Shown: positions 5,327 through 5,991 of the stretch, one piece after another
Numbering within the stretch: the stretch's first letter is position 1
Layout: each line of letters begins with the position of its first letter
Assembly (NCBI GenBank): GCA_038258415.1
Contig: JBBSPY010000211.1
Span: 1 to 5,991 of the forward strand
Direction: 5' to 3'
From: Schlegelella_A sp038258415
GTDB lineage: Bacteria; Pseudomonadota; Gammaproteobacteria; Burkholderiales; Burkholderiaceae_C
DNA length: 5,991 nt
Notes under the pieces: model-generated
The model's input: the letters and a program-made list of their open reading frames with translations, nothing else
Databases searched by the model: none
What the model was told of the DNA's origin: nothing
Program-made: the position numbers and the translations under genes

Positions 5327-5991
5327 TCACCGAAAGTCCTCGAACCCATACCCGCGCTTCGGCGCCAGGCACTGATACGGCGTCGCCGCCGGAGCCGGCG
5401 CGGGCTTGCCCGCTGCCGCCGCGCTCGCCGCCGCATTCGCAGCCGCCAGCCGCACGTTCGCCGGGTCGCACAGCGCGAAATACGCTTCCGACGCCGGGTT
5501 GTGGAACTCCTTCAGCCGCGCCGCGAGGTAGCGCGCCTTGTCGTCTTCGCCGCGCTCCTCGAGCGCGTTGGCCCAGGCCATCATGATCCGCGTGTCGAGC
5601 AGGTAGTGGGTCGCACGATCGAAGGCGCCGATCACCTTGCCCGGGTGGTCGGCGACGGTGCCGGCGGCGTAGTCGGCGTGGTGCGCGAAGAGAACGCTCC
5701 TGCGGCCCTCGGCGATGCGCTTCTCGAGCGGGCCGGCATTCGCGGGCGGCTCGAAGATGACAACGACCTGCAGGTAGTCGAGCAGCGCCAGCGACCCGCC
5801 GAGCACGAGCAGCATCGAGGCGAGCACCAGCGGCCGCGTCGCGCCTCCCACCGAGGGTGACGGCGCCGTGGCCGCCGCCGCGACCGCGCCCCGCTCGGGC
5901 CGCTCCAGGCACAGCCCGAACGCGAACGCCGCCGGCAGCAGGAAATAGCTGTACCAGAGCGGGTACTCGAGCATGCTGTGCACGGCGACCA
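5327..5991 (-). CDS. PglL/Wzy-type O-oligosaccharyltransferase, C-terminal 220 residues (5' end beyond the window)
   Basis: PglL-type enzymes are multi-pass inner-membrane proteins that move lipid-linked oligosaccharide onto serine or threonine of exported proteins such as pilin; close relatives are O-antigen ligases and Wzy polymerases. Only the C-terminal part is here. Its first residues, VAVHSMLEYPLWYSYFLLP, carry the HSxLEYPLWY signature typical of this family and begin a membrane segment. A second membrane segment (LVLASMLLVLGGSLALLDYL) follows a short Ala/Pro loop. After that comes a soluble, probably periplasmic domain of the kind found at the C-terminus of these ligases (Wzy_C_2/DUF3366). 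It contains helices such as RIMMAWANALEERGEDDKA and ends in an Ala/Pro-rich linker with two cysteines (ALCDP, YQCLAP). The frame is open to the right edge, so no start belongs in this window; the GTG at 5983 is internal. The stop lies 75 bp before the antitoxin ATG, in the same direction. Confidence 0.88.
   Translation of the reverse strand, partial: VAVHSMLEYPLWYSYFLLPAAFAFGLCLERPERGAVAAAATAPSPSVGGATRPLVLASMLLVLGGSLALLDYLQVVVIFEPPANAGPLEKRIAEGRRSVLFAHHADYAAGTVADHPGKVIGAFDRATHYLLDTRIMMAWANALEERGEDDKARYLAARLKEFHNPASEAYFALCDPANVRLAAANAAASAAAAGKPAPAPAATPYQCLAPKRGYGFEDFR

Noticed and set aside
5972..5983. GTG or ATG at 5983 or 5974 as the start of a short separate gene
   Set aside because: The frame is open to the window edge and the HSxLEYPLWY segment lies deep inside PglL-type proteins, so these codons are internal.

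Overview
The window is very GC-rich (hand-counted lines of the large genes run about 72-75% G+C) and carries only protein genes of a Gram-negative cell envelope neighbourhood plus one biosynthetic gene and one toxin-antitoxin pair. The mix of a large bacterial alpha-2-macroglobulin, a BepA-type M48 protease, moaC and a PglL-type O-oligosaccharyltransferase, with these codon habits, suggests a betaproteobacterium of the order Burkholderiales (Rubrivivax/Leptothrix-like). That placement is inference from protein resemblance, not from a marker gene.

Layout, left to right. Positions 1-2285 (minus): the first 761 residues of an alpha-2-macroglobulin family protein whose C-terminal part lies beyond the left edge. 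A 104-bp gap follows, holding a ribosome binding site and a small hairpin. Positions 2390-4030 (minus): an M48 metalloprotease with C-terminal TPR-like helices, closely resembling BepA. A 48-bp divergent gap (4031-4078) contains a perfect tandem repeat of 11 bp. Positions 4079-4618 (plus): moaC. Positions 4650-5251 (minus): a type II toxin-antitoxin pair, antitoxin first, with a GTGA overlap; it has visibly lower G+C than its neighbours and a candidate palindromic operator in front of it. Positions 5327-5991 (minus): the C-terminal part of a PglL/Wzy-type O-oligosaccharyltransferase that enters from the right edge.

How the genes may work together: the protease and the macroglobulin are both exported periplasmic proteins encoded in the same direction and may be co-transcribed. 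One would survey outer-membrane proteins and the other would trap foreign proteases. PglL glycosylates exported proteins such as pilins. MoaC is a cytoplasmic enzyme of molybdenum cofactor synthesis with no direct link to them. The toxin-antitoxin pair looks like an accessory insertion in the pglL-moaC interval.

I see no RNA gene, insertion sequence, CRISPR array or origin. Most of the window is ordinary chromosomal sequence. The points most worth a second look are the tandem repeat in the divergent promoter, the toxin-antitoxin control region, and the start of moaC.
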